Positions 17,556 through 29,395 of a DNA stretch of 59,053 bases are shown here, in pieces. Location: NCBI GenBank assembly GCA_035508495.1, contig DATJMX010000007.1, positions 1-59,053 on the forward strand, in the 5' to 3' direction. The DNA is from Candidatus Binataceae bacterium (GTDB lineage: Bacteria; Desulfobacterota; Binatia; Binatales; Binataceae). The notes under the pieces are model-generated. The model was given only the letters and a program-made list of their open reading frames with translations, was not told the origin of the DNA and did not search any database. The position numbers and the translations under genes are program-made. Within the stretch, counting starts at the first letter, position 1. The number at the start of each line of letters is the position of its first letter.

Positions 17556-18896
17556 TTGTCCGCAGAAAGTGCAGTGCCCGCCAAACGCGCGGTCACGATG
17601 GAAAAACTGGTTAACGTCTGCAAGCGCCGCGGCATCGTCTTTCCCACCAGCGACATCTACGGCGGCCTCGGCTCGACCTTCGACTACGGTCCGCTGGGAG
17701 TCGAGATCAAGCGCAACGTCAAAGAGGCGTGGTGGCGCGAGATGGTGCAGTATCGCAGCGACGTGCTGGGCCTCGACTCGGCGATTTTCCAGCATCCGCG
17801 GACCTGGGAAGCCTCCGGTCATCTGCAAAATTTCACCGACCCGCTGGTCGATTGCAAAAGCTGCAAGCAGCGCTTTCGCGCCGATCATATCCAGGGTACC
17901 AAGTGCCCCGAATGCGGGGGCGAGTTGACCGAGGCGCGCCAGTTCAACCTGATGTTCAAGACCTTTATGGGCCCGGTCGAGGACACCGCGAGTACGGTCT
18001 ACCTGCGCCCCGAAACCGCGCAGGGAATTTTTGCCAACTTCGAGAACATCGTAGATACACAACGAGTCAAACTGCCGTTCGGCGTGGCGCAGATCGGAAA
18101 ATCGTTCCGCAACGAGATCACGCCCGGCAATTTCATTTTCCGCACCCGCGAGTTCGAGCAGATGGAGATGGAATTCTTCATCAAGCCCGACCGCGACGAA
18201 GAGGAAACCTGGTATCGCTACTGGGTCGATTTTCGTTTCAACTGGCACGTCAAGTACGGAATCAAAAAGGATCACCTGCGCGCGCGAGCGCATGCGACCG
18301 ATGAGCTGTCGCATTATTCGAGCGGCACCACGGATATCGAATTTCTCTATCCGTTCGGCTGGGGTGAGCTCGAAGGCGTCGCCAAACGCGGCAGCTTCGA
18401 TCTCGATCAGCATGCGAAGGCCAGCGGCCATGATCTCACGTACTTCGACGAGGAAGCGAAGCAGCGCTACCGTCCGTGGGTGATCGAGCCGGCGCTCGGC
18501 GTCGATCGCTCGATGCTCGCGTTTTTGCTTGATTCCTACGACGAAGACGTGGTCGAGAACGAAGAGCGTATCGTGCTGCGCCTCGATCCGCGGCTCGCGC
18601 CGATCAAGGTCGCGGTATATCCGCTGCTGCGCAAAGCGGGACAGCCCGAAAAGGCGATCGCCGTGCGCGATGCGCTGAAGCGCCATTTCACCGTCGCTTA
18701 CGATCAGGCGGGATCGATCGGCCGCCGTTATCGCCGCCAGGATGAAGTCGGCACGCCGTTCGGCGTCACGATCGATCATCAATCGATGGAAGACGACACG
18801 GTGACACTACGCGATCGCGATACAATGACGCAGGATCGCGTCCCGATCGCGACGCTTATCGACGAACTGACCAAGAGAATCGGCTGGAACAGCTAG
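17556..18896 (+). CDS. glyQS: Glycyl-tRNA synthetase, dimeric type
   Basis: About 446 aa, usual for the bacterial alpha2 form. Class II motifs: GIVFPTSDIYGGLGSTFDYGPLG, the zinc-like CKSCKQRF...CPECGG insert, RPETAQGIFANFENI, FRNEITPGNFIFRTREFEQMEMEFF (motif 2 region) and GVDRSMLAF (motif 3), then an anticodon-binding domain. A TTG at 17556 is favoured because TGGAGG ends 5 nt before it; TTG 17553, GTG 17571 and ATG 17598 are alternatives. Confidence 0.93.
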   Translation: MSAESAVPAKRAVTMEKLVNVCKRRGIVFPTSDIYGGLGSTFDYGPLGVEIKRNVKEAWWREMVQYRSDVLGLDSAIFQHPRTWEASGHLQNFTDPLVDCKSCKQRFRADHIQGTKCPECGGELTEARQFNLMFKTFMGPVEDTASTVYLRPETAQGIFANFENIVDTQRVKLPFGVAQIGKSFRNEITPGNFIFRTREFEQMEMEFFIKPDRDEEETWYRYWVDFRFNWHVKYGIKKDHLRARAHATDELSHYSSGTTDIEFLYPFGWGELEGVAKRGSFDLDQHAKASGHDLTYFDEEAKQRYRPWVIEPALGVDRSMLAFLLDSYDEDVVENEERIVLRLDPRLAPIKVAVYPLLRKAGQPEKAIAVRDALKRHFTVAYDQAGSIGRRYRRQDEVGTPFGVTIDHQSMEDDTVTLRDRDTMTQDRVPIATLIDELTKRIGWNS

Positions 18897-18998
18897 CAAG
18901 TTTCGCGCGACAAGGTATCTCGACTAGCTCGGATACGATCGCGATAGTGCCTGTAACAATCGCTCCGCACGATGCGGGGATGGGAGAATCGGTTATCC

Positions 18999-21746
<2,748 letters not shown>

Positions 21747-21768
21747 CGAGATCGATACCTAGACGAAA

Positions 21769-21808
21769 AACTGCCGGATGAGTGTGCTCATCCGGCAGTT
21801 CTTTTTAA
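21769..21808 (+). terminator. Rho-independent terminator after ppdK
   Basis: Perfect 14-bp stem AACTGCCGGATGAG/CTCATCCGGCAGTT (21769-21782 and 21787-21800) with loop TGTG, then CTTTTTAA. The best terminator in the window. Confidence 0.92.
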
Positions 21809-21836
21809 TTCGCCTCAGGATGACATTCCGAGCACC

Positions 21837-22769
21837 CTAGCTGCCGAGGGCCTCTTTGAGTGCGGCGGCTGATTGCGCCAGCGCCTGCTTGCCCTTATCG
21901 AGGACGTGGTAGAACGAGTAGAAGCCGTGGATCATGCCGTCGTAGCGTGTGATCGTTACCGGCACTCCCGCGGCCTGCAAACGTTTGCCGTACGCCTCGC
22001 CTTCGTCGCGCAGCGGATCGAATTCCGCCGTAATCACGAGCGCCGGGGGCAAGCCTTTCAGATCCTTCGTGAGCGCGGGCGCGATACGCGGATCTTTCTT
22101 GTCTGCCGGGCTGCGCAAATAGTGACCCCAAAACCATTTGATCGATTCTGCCGTCAGAAAGTAGTCACGCAGCGTCTTGTGCGATTCGGTATCGAGTTCC
22201 GCCTCGGTCGCCGGATAGATGAGCATCTGGAAGACGAGCTTCGGCGCGCCAGCATCGCGCGCGAGCTGCGAAATCACGGCCGACAGATTCCCGCCCGCGC
22301 TATCGCCGCCAACCGCGATGCGCTTCGGGTCGCCATTGATCGACGCGGCGTTAGCTGCAACCCACCTGAGCGCGGCCCAGCAATCCTCGACGCCGGCCGG
22401 AAACTTATGCTCTGGCGCCAGCCGATAATCGACCGCGACCGTCACACATTTCGCATGATTCGTCAGGTAGCGGCACGGCCCGTCGTGTGTTTCGAGATCG
22501 CCGATGACCCATCCGCCGCCGTGATAGAAAACGAGAATCGGAAACGGGCCGTTGCCCTCCGGCGTGTATATTCGCACCGGGATTTCGCTTGCCGGACCGG
22601 GAATCTTGCGATTCTCAATCTTCGCCGGATGCTCCAGCAGCGCGGGCGGAATCATGAAACCGGCGGCGGTAACCTTGCGCGCGTCGGTGGGCGAGAGATC
22701 CTGGATCTGCGGACCGCCAACGGCGCCCATCTGATCCATCATTGCTTTGGCTTGCGGGTCGAGCGGCAT
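21837..22769 (-). CDS. Alpha/beta hydrolase, hormone-sensitive-lipase family esterase
   Basis: 310 aa. Oxyanion-hole motif HGGGWVIGD, nucleophile elbow GDSAGGNLSA, acid EFDPLRDEG and histidine HGFYSFYHVLDKG give a complete catalytic triad. The family hydrolyses short to medium acyl esters. No signal peptide. Transcribed leftward toward the ppdK terminator. Confidence 0.9.
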   Translation of the reverse strand: MPLDPQAKAMMDQMGAVGGPQIQDLSPTDARKVTAAGFMIPPALLEHPAKIENRKIPGPASEIPVRIYTPEGNGPFPILVFYHGGGWVIGDLETHDGPCRYLTNHAKCVTVAVDYRLAPEHKFPAGVEDCWAALRWVAANAASINGDPKRIAVGGDSAGGNLSAVISQLARDAGAPKLVFQMLIYPATEAELDTESHKTLRDYFLTAESIKWFWGHYLRSPADKKDPRIAPALTKDLKGLPPALVITAEFDPLRDEGEAYGKRLQAAGVPVTITRYDGMIHGFYSFYHVLDKGKQALAQSAAALKEALGS

Positions 22770-22843
22770 AACGTCCCCTCCGAGGCGAGGAGTTCGATCG
22801 CTCCCCGCGTCACTCCCCTCTTAGAACGGAATAAGACGGCGCA

Positions 22844-23737
22844 TCAAGCGACGCCGCAGAGCGAGCCGAGGATCGTCACGCGGCCAGGCCAGTTTTCGAT
22901 TCGCCAGTCGCGGCGCACGAGTTTCTCGCGCTCGAGTTTTTTGGCCGCGCGATCGACGAGCGCCGGATCGATCGCGAGCATCCGCGCGATCGCGCGCTCG
23001 GCGCCGAAGCCGGCGATCTGGAAATAGCGGCGCACGATTCGATCCGCAGCTTCGCTCGGCGAGAGCGAGCGCGCCTCGCGGATCGCGTCCTCCCATCGAT
23101 GCTCGACGGTGTCCCACACGTAGCTGAACGGATCGGCGCGCTCCTCAACCTTGAGCGCAAGGAACTTCTCCTGCACCTCGCGCATCGCACGGTCGAACTC
23201 GGCGCGGCGCTTGGGCTGCGCGTATCCGCTCGACAGCTTGAGCACGCGCGTCTCCGACGCGCCGCGCTTCGTGAGCGTATCCATCACGAGCTTGGCGCAA
23301 TGACTCAGCATCCCGCGCTCGTAGAGCTTGCGATAGTTGACCGGCGAGGTTCGCAGCCGGAGAAACGCGCCCAACATGTCGCGCGCGATGAAACTTGGCT
23401 TCCCCGCGATCACCTTGCCGTAGTAGACGAGCCGCTTCTCGGGCAGTGAATCCTTGATCCGCCACGTCATTACGATTCCGTAGTCGTGCTGGATATGCTC
23501 GCCGGCGACGGGCTCGCGCTCGCCGACGATCGCCTCGCGCAGGCACGGCACGCCCAGACCTGCCGTGAAGGCGGTGCAGAAGCCGACTTCCTCGATGAAG
23601 CGCAGCGCCGTGCGCTCGCCGCTTACGCGGCGCGACGGGATGCGCCGAAAATGATGATCGCGATGATGTTCGAGCGGATCCAGCAGGACCGCGCGCTGCT
23701 CCCCGGCCACGGCTATCCCGGAATGTTGCGCAGGCAT
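22844..23737 (-). CDS. Conserved protein, possibly AlkZ-related winged-helix protein
   Basis: Up to 297 aa. The segment GERTALRFIEEVGFCTAFTAGLGVPCLREAIVG, the later YGKVIAGKPSFI, LRTSPVNYRKLYERGMLSHCAKLVMDTLTKRG and the C-terminal helical VRRYFQIAGFGAERAIARML resemble proteins labelled AlkZ-related, i.e. relatives of a winged-helix DNA glycosylase. I am not sure of the family and no catalytic residues can be named. The ATG at 23737 overlaps the UbiB-like gene by 25 bases; a GTG at 23710 just after that stop is equally possible. Last gene of the 22.8-29.3 kb minus-strand run. Confidence 0.5.
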   Translation of the reverse strand: MPAQHSGIAVAGEQRAVLLDPLEHHRDHHFRRIPSRRVSGERTALRFIEEVGFCTAFTAGLGVPCLREAIVGEREPVAGEHIQHDYGIVMTWRIKDSLPEKRLVYYGKVIAGKPSFIARDMLGAFLRLRTSPVNYRKLYERGMLSHCAKLVMDTLTKRGASETRVLKLSSGYAQPKRRAEFDRAMREVQEKFLALKVEERADPFSYVWDTVEHRWEDAIREARSLSPSEAADRIVRRYFQIAGFGAERAIARMLAIDPALVDRAAKKLEREKLVRRDWRIENWPGRVTILGSLCGVA

Positions 23738-25038
23738 GCGGCGAAGATCCTGTGATAGTTGGCCGTAACGCCGAGGCCGCGCGTGATCCCTTCGAGGCCG
23801 ACCAGCGCGCGAATTGTAAACACGCTGTGAGCAGGCGACTTGTAGAGCCGGTTCTGCAGCGCGATCTCGCCGACCTTGGTGGCCTTGGCGACGGTGTCGT
23901 ACTCGGCGGGATCAAATTCGCGGTCGACGATCATCGGCTCGAACAGGATGTGCATGATCTCGACCATCGGCGCCGGATCCTGGTCGCGGTCGAGGTAGCC
24001 GAGCTTCATCATTGCCGCGCCGAGCGAGTCGTCATCGCCGCTCACTATCGCCCTTGCCACCTGGAGATTCGCTTTGCGCACCGGCTCGGTAAAGCGGCGA
24101 ATCGAGCCGAAGTCGAGCATGCCGAGGCGCGGATGATGACTGACGACGTAGTTGCCGGGATGAAAATCGGTATGCAGCATGCCGAATTCGAGCACCTGCC
24201 GCCACGCCAGCACGTGCATCTTGCGCGCGACCCACGAGCGCAACTCGAGATCGACCGCCGGGTTCAGCACGTCGGCGAGTCCGTAGCCGTCGACGTAAGT
24301 CATGGTGAGCACCCGGCGCGAGCTGAGATTCTCGATGCATCGCGGCACGACGATCTCATCGTCGCCCTCGAGCAGCTGCCCGAAGTCGGCCATGTTGCGC
24401 GCTTCGCTGACGTAGTCGAGCTCTTCGCGCAGCCGCTGGTCGAGCTCCTTGTAGATCGCCGCCGTGTCGATCTTCTGGCGCATCACGTCGCGCCCAATGG
24501 CCTGCAGCGTGCGGAGCAGGAGCTTTAGATTCTGCAAATCCTCGGCTACGGTCTTGTCCACTCCCGGATACTGCACCTTGACGGCAACTTCGGTACCGTC
24601 CTTGAGGGTCGCGCGATGCACCTGGCCGAGCGATGCGGCGGCAAAGGCGGTCTGCTCGAAGCGGCGGAACAGCAGCTCGGGGCGCTTGCCGATCTCCTTG
24701 CGGATCTGTTCGGAGATCATCGCGTAGCTCATCGGCGGCACGTTCGATTGCGTCGCGCTGAGGACGTCGAGCGCCTCGCTCGGCAGCAAATCGTGTCGCA
24801 TCGAGAGCATCTGGATCAGCTTCATGAACGCGCCGCGAAGCTGCTTGGAGCTCTCGACGATTCGGCGCGCGTTGCGGATATGAGTGTCGAGCAGTTCGCG
24901 CTCGCGCGCGGGCCCATTCAAAAAGGGACGGCGGAGCTGGTTCCACAGGTAGCTGCTGCCGACCTGCGACGTGAGCTCGCCGATCTTGATCGCGCGCCGC
25001 ACGCGGCCGCTGGTCAGAGGATTGCGCCGCTCGCTCAC
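23713..25038 (-). CDS. ABC1/UbiB-family atypical kinase
   Basis: 441 aa from a GTG at 25038 that overlaps the larB stop (GTGA). Family motifs in order: LRGAFMKLIQML (KxGQ-like region), AAASLGQVHRATLKDG (alanine-rich loop), VAVKVQYPGV (ATP lysine), EELDYVSEARN, HTDFHPGNYVV (catalytic loop) and MLDFGSIRRF (metal-binding DFG). Related proteins support ubiquinone and lipid metabolism; no ubi genes are nearby. Confidence 0.88.
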   Translation of the reverse strand: MSERRNPLTSGRVRRAIKIGELTSQVGSSYLWNQLRRPFLNGPARERELLDTHIRNARRIVESSKQLRGAFMKLIQMLSMRHDLLPSEALDVLSATQSNVPPMSYAMISEQIRKEIGKRPELLFRRFEQTAFAAASLGQVHRATLKDGTEVAVKVQYPGVDKTVAEDLQNLKLLLRTLQAIGRDVMRQKIDTAAIYKELDQRLREELDYVSEARNMADFGQLLEGDDEIVVPRCIENLSSRRVLTMTYVDGYGLADVLNPAVDLELRSWVARKMHVLAWRQVLEFGMLHTDFHPGNYVVSHHPRLGMLDFGSIRRFTEPVRKANLQVARAIVSGDDDSLGAAMMKLGYLDRDQDPAPMVEIMHILFEPMIVDREFDPAEYDTVAKATKVGEIALQNRLYKSPAHSVFTIRALVGLEGITRGLGVTANYHRIFAACLRNIPG

Positions 25039-25799
25039 GCGACTCCTATTCCGACGCGGTTGATAAGCGTGGCACTCAGCGCGGCGCCGAAACCGTTGTC
25101 GATATTCACCACGCTCACGCCGCTGGAACACGAATTGAGCATCCCGAGCAGAGCCGCGAATCCGCCCATGGCGGTGCCGTAGCCGACGCTCGTCGGCACA
25201 GCGATCACAGGCTTGTCGATGAGACCGGCGACGACCGAAGGCAGCGCGCCTTCCATCCCCGCGACGACGATCAGCACGCTCGCCAGGCGCACGTCATCGA
25301 GGTTGGCGGTGAGGCGATGAATCCCCGCGACGCCGACGTCGTAAAGCCGCGTCACGCGATTTCCGAAGAGCTCCGCGCACAGCGCCGCTTCCTCGGCGAC
25401 GGGAATGTCCGAGGTGCCCGCGCTGATGACCATGATCGTGCCGTGACCTGACGGCTTCACCTTCTCGCGCACGATCGTGGCGAGCTGCGCTTCGGGGTAA
25501 TAGCGCAACGCGCTGAGCTTGCGGCGCACGGCGCTTGCCTTGGCGGGCTCGATTCGCGTGACAATCAGATTCATGCCGGCCGAGGTGATGCGCTTGCCGA
25601 TCGCGACGATTTGTTCGACCGATTTGCCCTGGCCGAACACGACTTCGGGCACGCCGCGCCTGAGCGCGCGATGGCCATCGATCTTGGCGAAGCCGAGATC
25701 ATGAAACGGCAGCTCTCGGAGTTGCTCGAAAGCCGCGCCTGACTCGAGCTTGCCGGCCGCGACGGAATCGAGGATTTCGCGAATCCGCTTCGGAGTCAT
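25035..25799 (-). CDS. larB: Nickel-pincer cofactor biosynthesis protein LarB
   Basis: 254 aa. The PurE-like C-terminal domain shows GTIMVISAGTSDIPVAEEA, IVVAGMEGALPSVVAGL, VPTSVGYGTAMGGFAALLGMLNSC and VVNIDNGFGAA. LarB carboxylates and hydrolyses nicotinic acid adenine dinucleotide, the first step to the nickel-pincer cofactor of lactate racemase and relatives. larC and larE are not in this window. It overlaps both neighbours by four bases. Confidence 0.92.
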   Translation of the reverse strand: MTPKRIREILDSVAAGKLESGAAFEQLRELPFHDLGFAKIDGHRALRRGVPEVVFGQGKSVEQIVAIGKRITSAGMNLIVTRIEPAKASAVRRKLSALRYYPEAQLATIVREKVKPSGHGTIMVISAGTSDIPVAEEAALCAELFGNRVTRLYDVGVAGIHRLTANLDDVRLASVLIVVAGMEGALPSVVAGLIDKPVIAVPTSVGYGTAMGGFAALLGMLNSCSSGVSVVNIDNGFGAALSATLINRVGIGVA

Positions 25800-27076
25800 C
25801 GGCGCTTCAAAACTTCAGGCTTGAGCGGTTGCGGCAAAAGGAGCGCGACCTCGCGCACCGCGCGCAAATCCGAGCGGGTCACCGTGATTGTGATGTCGCC
25901 GACGCGCAACTGCTCACCGGGCTTGGGAATATGACCGAGATGTTCGACCACGAGACCGCCGATCGTAGCATACTCATCAGCTTCGGGGAGCTTGAGGCCG
26001 AAACGTTCGTTGAGTTCGCTGACCGTGGCGCTCGAGATTGCGAGCAGTGAGCGCGGACCGGCGATGCGGGCATGCTCCTCGGCAAGGTCGTGCTCGTCCT
26101 CGATCTCGCCAACGATCTCTTCGAGCAAATCTTCGAGGGTGACGATTCCCGACGCGCCGCCGTACTCATCGACGATCACCGCCATGTTCTCTCCCGTGCG
26201 CTGCATCGCAACGAGCGCCTCGTCGAGCGGCATCGATTCGGGAAAGTAACTCACGTGGCGCATCACTTCGCTCACGGGGCGACCGAGATCGGGTGCCTGC
26301 AGGAGATCGAAGGCATGCACGACGCCAACGATATCGGTGATACGCCGGCGGAGAACCGGCAGGCGCGTGAAACCTTCGCGGCGCACCATTTCGATCGCGG
26401 CTTCGAGCGTGCTTTCCTCGGGGATCGCATCGACCCGCACCAGCGGCACCATCGCCTTGCGCACACCGGCGCGCGAGAAGCGAAAGATGCGGCTGATCAT
26501 CTGCCGCTCGGCCGGCAGGATCGCGTCGGCGTCGTGAGTGCCTGTCGCCTCCGGACGGCGCGCGAGCCGCAACAGATCCTCGCGCGAAAGAAAGACGCTC
26601 TGCATCTCGGAAGGGACGCCCATCAGCCGGCGCAGCGCGCGGCTCAGCCAGGTCTCGATATTGAGCACGGGGCCGAGCGCAGTCGACAGAATCCTGAGCG
26701 GCGCGACGGCAAGCATCGCGAAGCCATGCGGATCGCGCAGCGCGAGCAGTTTCGGGATCGCCTCGCCGAGCAGCAGCGTGATCGGCGTCAGGATAAACGG
26801 TGCGAGGAAGGCTGCATTCGGACCGTAGCGATGGAGAAAGCTCGTGAGCAGCACGGCGGCAACGACGGTCGCCAGGTTGGCTCCCGTAAGCGTCAGCGCG
26901 ACGACGCGATCGCGATTACCCAGCAGGCGCATCAGCGTGCCGGAGCGCTTGGAGCCGCGTTCGCTCTCGGCCCGCACCTTGAGCTCGTCGGCGGAGACCA
27001 GCGCGATCTCGCTCGCAGCGAAGAACGCCTGGATACCAACGCATCCCAGCACCGCCAGCAGCACGACCGCGAGCAT
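25796..27076 (-). CDS. CNNM/CorC-type membrane protein (DUF21-CBS-CorC_HlyC)
   Basis: 426 aa. Residues 1-190 form a DUF21 membrane domain (ALLGCVGIQAFFAASEIALVS..., LTGANLATVVAAVLLTSFLH). Two CBS repeats follow (KAMVPLVRVDAIPEESTLEAAIEMVRREGFTRLPV and HVSYFPESMPLDEALVAMQRTGENMAVIVDEYGGASGIVTLEDLLEEIVGEI). A CorC_HlyC domain ends it. Relatives export Mg2+ or Co2+; some are labelled hemolysins. Its start shares one base with the stop of a paralogue (TAATG). Confidence 0.9.
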   Translation of the reverse strand: MLAVVLLAVLGCVGIQAFFAASEIALVSADELKVRAESERGSKRSGTLMRLLGNRDRVVALTLTGANLATVVAAVLLTSFLHRYGPNAAFLAPFILTPITLLLGEAIPKLLALRDPHGFAMLAVAPLRILSTALGPVLNIETWLSRALRRLMGVPSEMQSVFLSREDLLRLARRPEATGTHDADAILPAERQMISRIFRFSRAGVRKAMVPLVRVDAIPEESTLEAAIEMVRREGFTRLPVLRRRITDIVGVVHAFDLLQAPDLGRPVSEVMRHVSYFPESMPLDEALVAMQRTGENMAVIVDEYGGASGIVTLEDLLEEIVGEIEDEHDLAEEHARIAGPRSLLAISSATVSELNERFGLKLPEADEYATIGGLVVEHLGHIPKPGEQLRVGDITITVTRSDLRAVREVALLLPQPLKPEVLKRR

Positions 27077-28284
27077 TAGCGCCTGAGCCTCACAAGTTCC
27101 ACGGTCGCGCCGCGCACACTTTCGACCGTCGCCTCGTACTCGCCGAGCTGGAGATGCTCGCCGACGCGCGGCACACGTCCCTGCTTGCGCAGCACGATAC
27201 TGGCGAGCGTGCGTCCACCGGCGGGCGCGATTGCGACCGGCAGGTGCTGGTTTAACTGCTTGATATCGATCGCGCCTGAGACCACGAACTCGTGGTCGGA
27301 AACCTTCGCGAACTCCGGCACTTCGATATCGAACTCGTCACGAATCTCGCCGAACAGTTCTTCGAGCAAATCATTCAATGTGACGAGGCCGAGCAGCTTG
27401 CCGTACTCATTGACCACGAGCGCCATCTGGAAACGCCCGCGCCGCATCTCGTCGAATAAATCGCCGAGCGACTTGCCGGGTGGGATGAAGTAGGCGGGGC
27501 GCACCAGGCGCTCGATCCGCGGCGGCGTCGGATCCAGCCTGCGCGCGACGAGGTCCTTGGTGTGGAGGATGCCCGCGATATTATCCGGGGTGCCGCGATA
27601 AATCGGCACGCGCGTGTAACCCTCGTGCACGATATCCGCGATCAGTTGGTTAGCCGGCGTAGCGATATCGAGCACGAACATCCGTTCGCGCGGCGTCATC
27701 ACATCGGCGGCACGGCGCGCGCCGAGATCGAACATGCGATGGATCATCGCACGCTCTGCAGGCTCGACCTCGCCGGAATGCTCGCCCAGCCGCAGGAGAG
27801 CCTTGAACTCGGCTTCCGAAACCGCCTCGGGAGTAGGAGCCTCCTCGGCTTGGGCGAGGTACCTGGTTACGGGATGGACGAGGTCGGCGATGAGCACCAG
27901 TGAACCGGCAGTCAACGTCGCAAACGCGCCAGGAATGCCGAGCGCGAAGGTCTTGGGCGTGATGTCGCAGAAGATCAGCACGATCACGAGCATCACCGGA
28001 GCGGCGATATAGGGTCCGAGCGCGGCGCCGAGCCACAGGATGAGAAAACTGGTGGCGAGACATTCGGCGAAGATGTTGCACGCCTCGTTGAGACCGATAA
28101 TCACTAGCAGCGATTCGACTGGGCGCTGCATCAAATGTTCGACCGAGCGCCGCACCGAGCTCGCGAGCTGCTCGCGCGTATGCTCCATGCGCACGAGAGC
28201 GAAAATCGCGGTCTCGGAGCCAGCCAGCGTCGCGCTCATCATCACGAGCACGCCGACCGTCACCGGCAGCAGCAGCATCAGCAT
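27076..28284 (-). CDS. CNNM/CorC-type membrane protein, tandem paralogue
   Basis: 402 aa with the same architecture: DUF21 membrane domain (VLVMMSATLAGSETAIFALVRMEHTR), CBS pair (DVMTPRERMFVLDIATPANQLIADIVHEGYTRVPI; MALVVNEYGKLLGLVTLNDLLEELFGEI) and CorC_HlyC domain. The two proteins differ enough to be an old duplication and may form a heteromer. ATGA overlap with thiL upstream. Confidence 0.9.
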   Translation of the reverse strand: MLMLLLPVTVGVLVMMSATLAGSETAIFALVRMEHTREQLASSVRRSVEHLMQRPVESLLVIIGLNEACNIFAECLATSFLILWLGAALGPYIAAPVMLVIVLIFCDITPKTFALGIPGAFATLTAGSLVLIADLVHPVTRYLAQAEEAPTPEAVSEAEFKALLRLGEHSGEVEPAERAMIHRMFDLGARRAADVMTPRERMFVLDIATPANQLIADIVHEGYTRVPIYRGTPDNIAGILHTKDLVARRLDPTPPRIERLVRPAYFIPPGKSLGDLFDEMRRGRFQMALVVNEYGKLLGLVTLNDLLEELFGEIRDEFDIEVPEFAKVSDHEFVVSGAIDIKQLNQHLPVAIAPAGGRTLASIVLRKQGRVPRVGEHLQLGEYEATVESVRGATVELVRLRR

Positions 28285-29333
28285 CAGCGTGTCCCTTGCG
28301 CGCGGAGCTGGTCGAAGCCGGCATTTGGCGGAAGCTTGGCGCCGCTCAATTTGATTCCCCGCCCCTTTACGATTCTGCCGATTCGCGTCACCTCAATTCC
28401 CAGCCGCTTGGCCAGCTCCCGCGCCGAGATCCGTGCGGATGCGCAGAACAATAACTCGTAATCTTCGCCGCCCGAGAGTGCATATGAGACGTCGGCTCCC
28501 ACAGTCCGTCGGTACGCGTCAGAGATCGGCACTGATAGGGCGTCGATCTCCGCGCCGACCTTGCTGCGCTCGAGAATATGCCCCAGGTCCTGCAGCAACC
28601 CGTCGCTGATATCGATCGCGGCGGGAGCGGGACGAAGCTGCGCAAGGCGGATTCCTGCTTCGATACGCGCCGCCGGCTCAAGATACCTGCTCACCAGATG
28701 TTGACGCGCCTTGGCTGGCGCGCGCATCTCGCCCGCGAGTATTCGCCATCCAAGAGCGGCGTCACCGACCGTGCCGGTGACGAAAATATCGGCGCCGACG
28801 CGAGCCGTATCGCGGCGCAACACACTTTTCCCCGCATCACCCAAAAGTGCGATCGTGATCGAGAGTTCGCTCGCACTGGTGATGTTGCCGCCGACGATGT
28901 CAACATGCGCGCGGCGCGCCGCCGTCCTCAGACCCTGGTTGAGTCCGTCGATATACTCGAGCGCAACCGTCGGCCGCACCCCGAGATTGATCACGCAGGT
29001 ATGCGGCGTCCCGCCCATCGCAGCGATATCGCTAAGGTTCACCTCGAGTGCGCGGATCCCGGTTTGTTCCGGCGAGCCCCACCCCATCTTGAAGTGAACA
29101 TTCTCGACCATCGAATCGATCGTGACTAGCTGATCTCTGGACGAGCTTCGAATGATCGCGCAATCGTCGCCCGGTCCCAAAATCGTCCGGCGCGACAAGC
29201 GGCTGCGCGCGGTCAAATGCGCAATTAGCTCAAACTCACCGGGAAGGCCTTTTCGACCGGATGGCACACGGCGCAACTGGCGGGCAGCCAAATCGTCAGG
29301 GTCTCTGCGCCGGGCGCGGCGCGACTCTGGCAT
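28284..29333 (-). CDS. thiL: Thiamine-monophosphate kinase
   Basis: Up to 349 aa; GTG at 29267 would give the more usual 327 aa and is perhaps the true start, because the conserved part begins at GEFELIAHLTAR. Motifs: ILGPGDDCAII, VTIDSMVENVHF, LSDIAAMGGTP, GGNITSASELSITIALLG, AIDISDGLLQDLGHI and YALSGGEDYELLFC. It phosphorylates thiamine monophosphate to the active diphosphate. First gene of an overlapped minus-strand run. Confidence 0.93.
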   Translation of the reverse strand: MPESRRARRRDPDDLAARQLRRVPSGRKGLPGEFELIAHLTARSRLSRRTILGPGDDCAIIRSSSRDQLVTIDSMVENVHFKMGWGSPEQTGIRALEVNLSDIAAMGGTPHTCVINLGVRPTVALEYIDGLNQGLRTAARRAHVDIVGGNITSASELSITIALLGDAGKSVLRRDTARVGADIFVTGTVGDAALGWRILAGEMRAPAKARQHLVSRYLEPAARIEAGIRLAQLRPAPAAIDISDGLLQDLGHILERSKVGAEIDALSVPISDAYRRTVGADVSYALSGGEDYELLFCASARISARELAKRLGIEVTRIGRIVKGRGIKLSGAKLPPNAGFDQLRAQGTR

Positions 29334-29395
29334 AAGTCAAACAAGCGAACACGCCACGACGCTAAACGATTCGAATAACACGGGCAATAGGACGG

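Noticed and set aside
16686..18782. 698-codon minus-strand frame
   Set aside because: Antisense to the phosphoesterase and glycyl-tRNA synthetase genes, which have full family motifs; the frame is Arg/Ala/Asp-rich and arises from high GC3.
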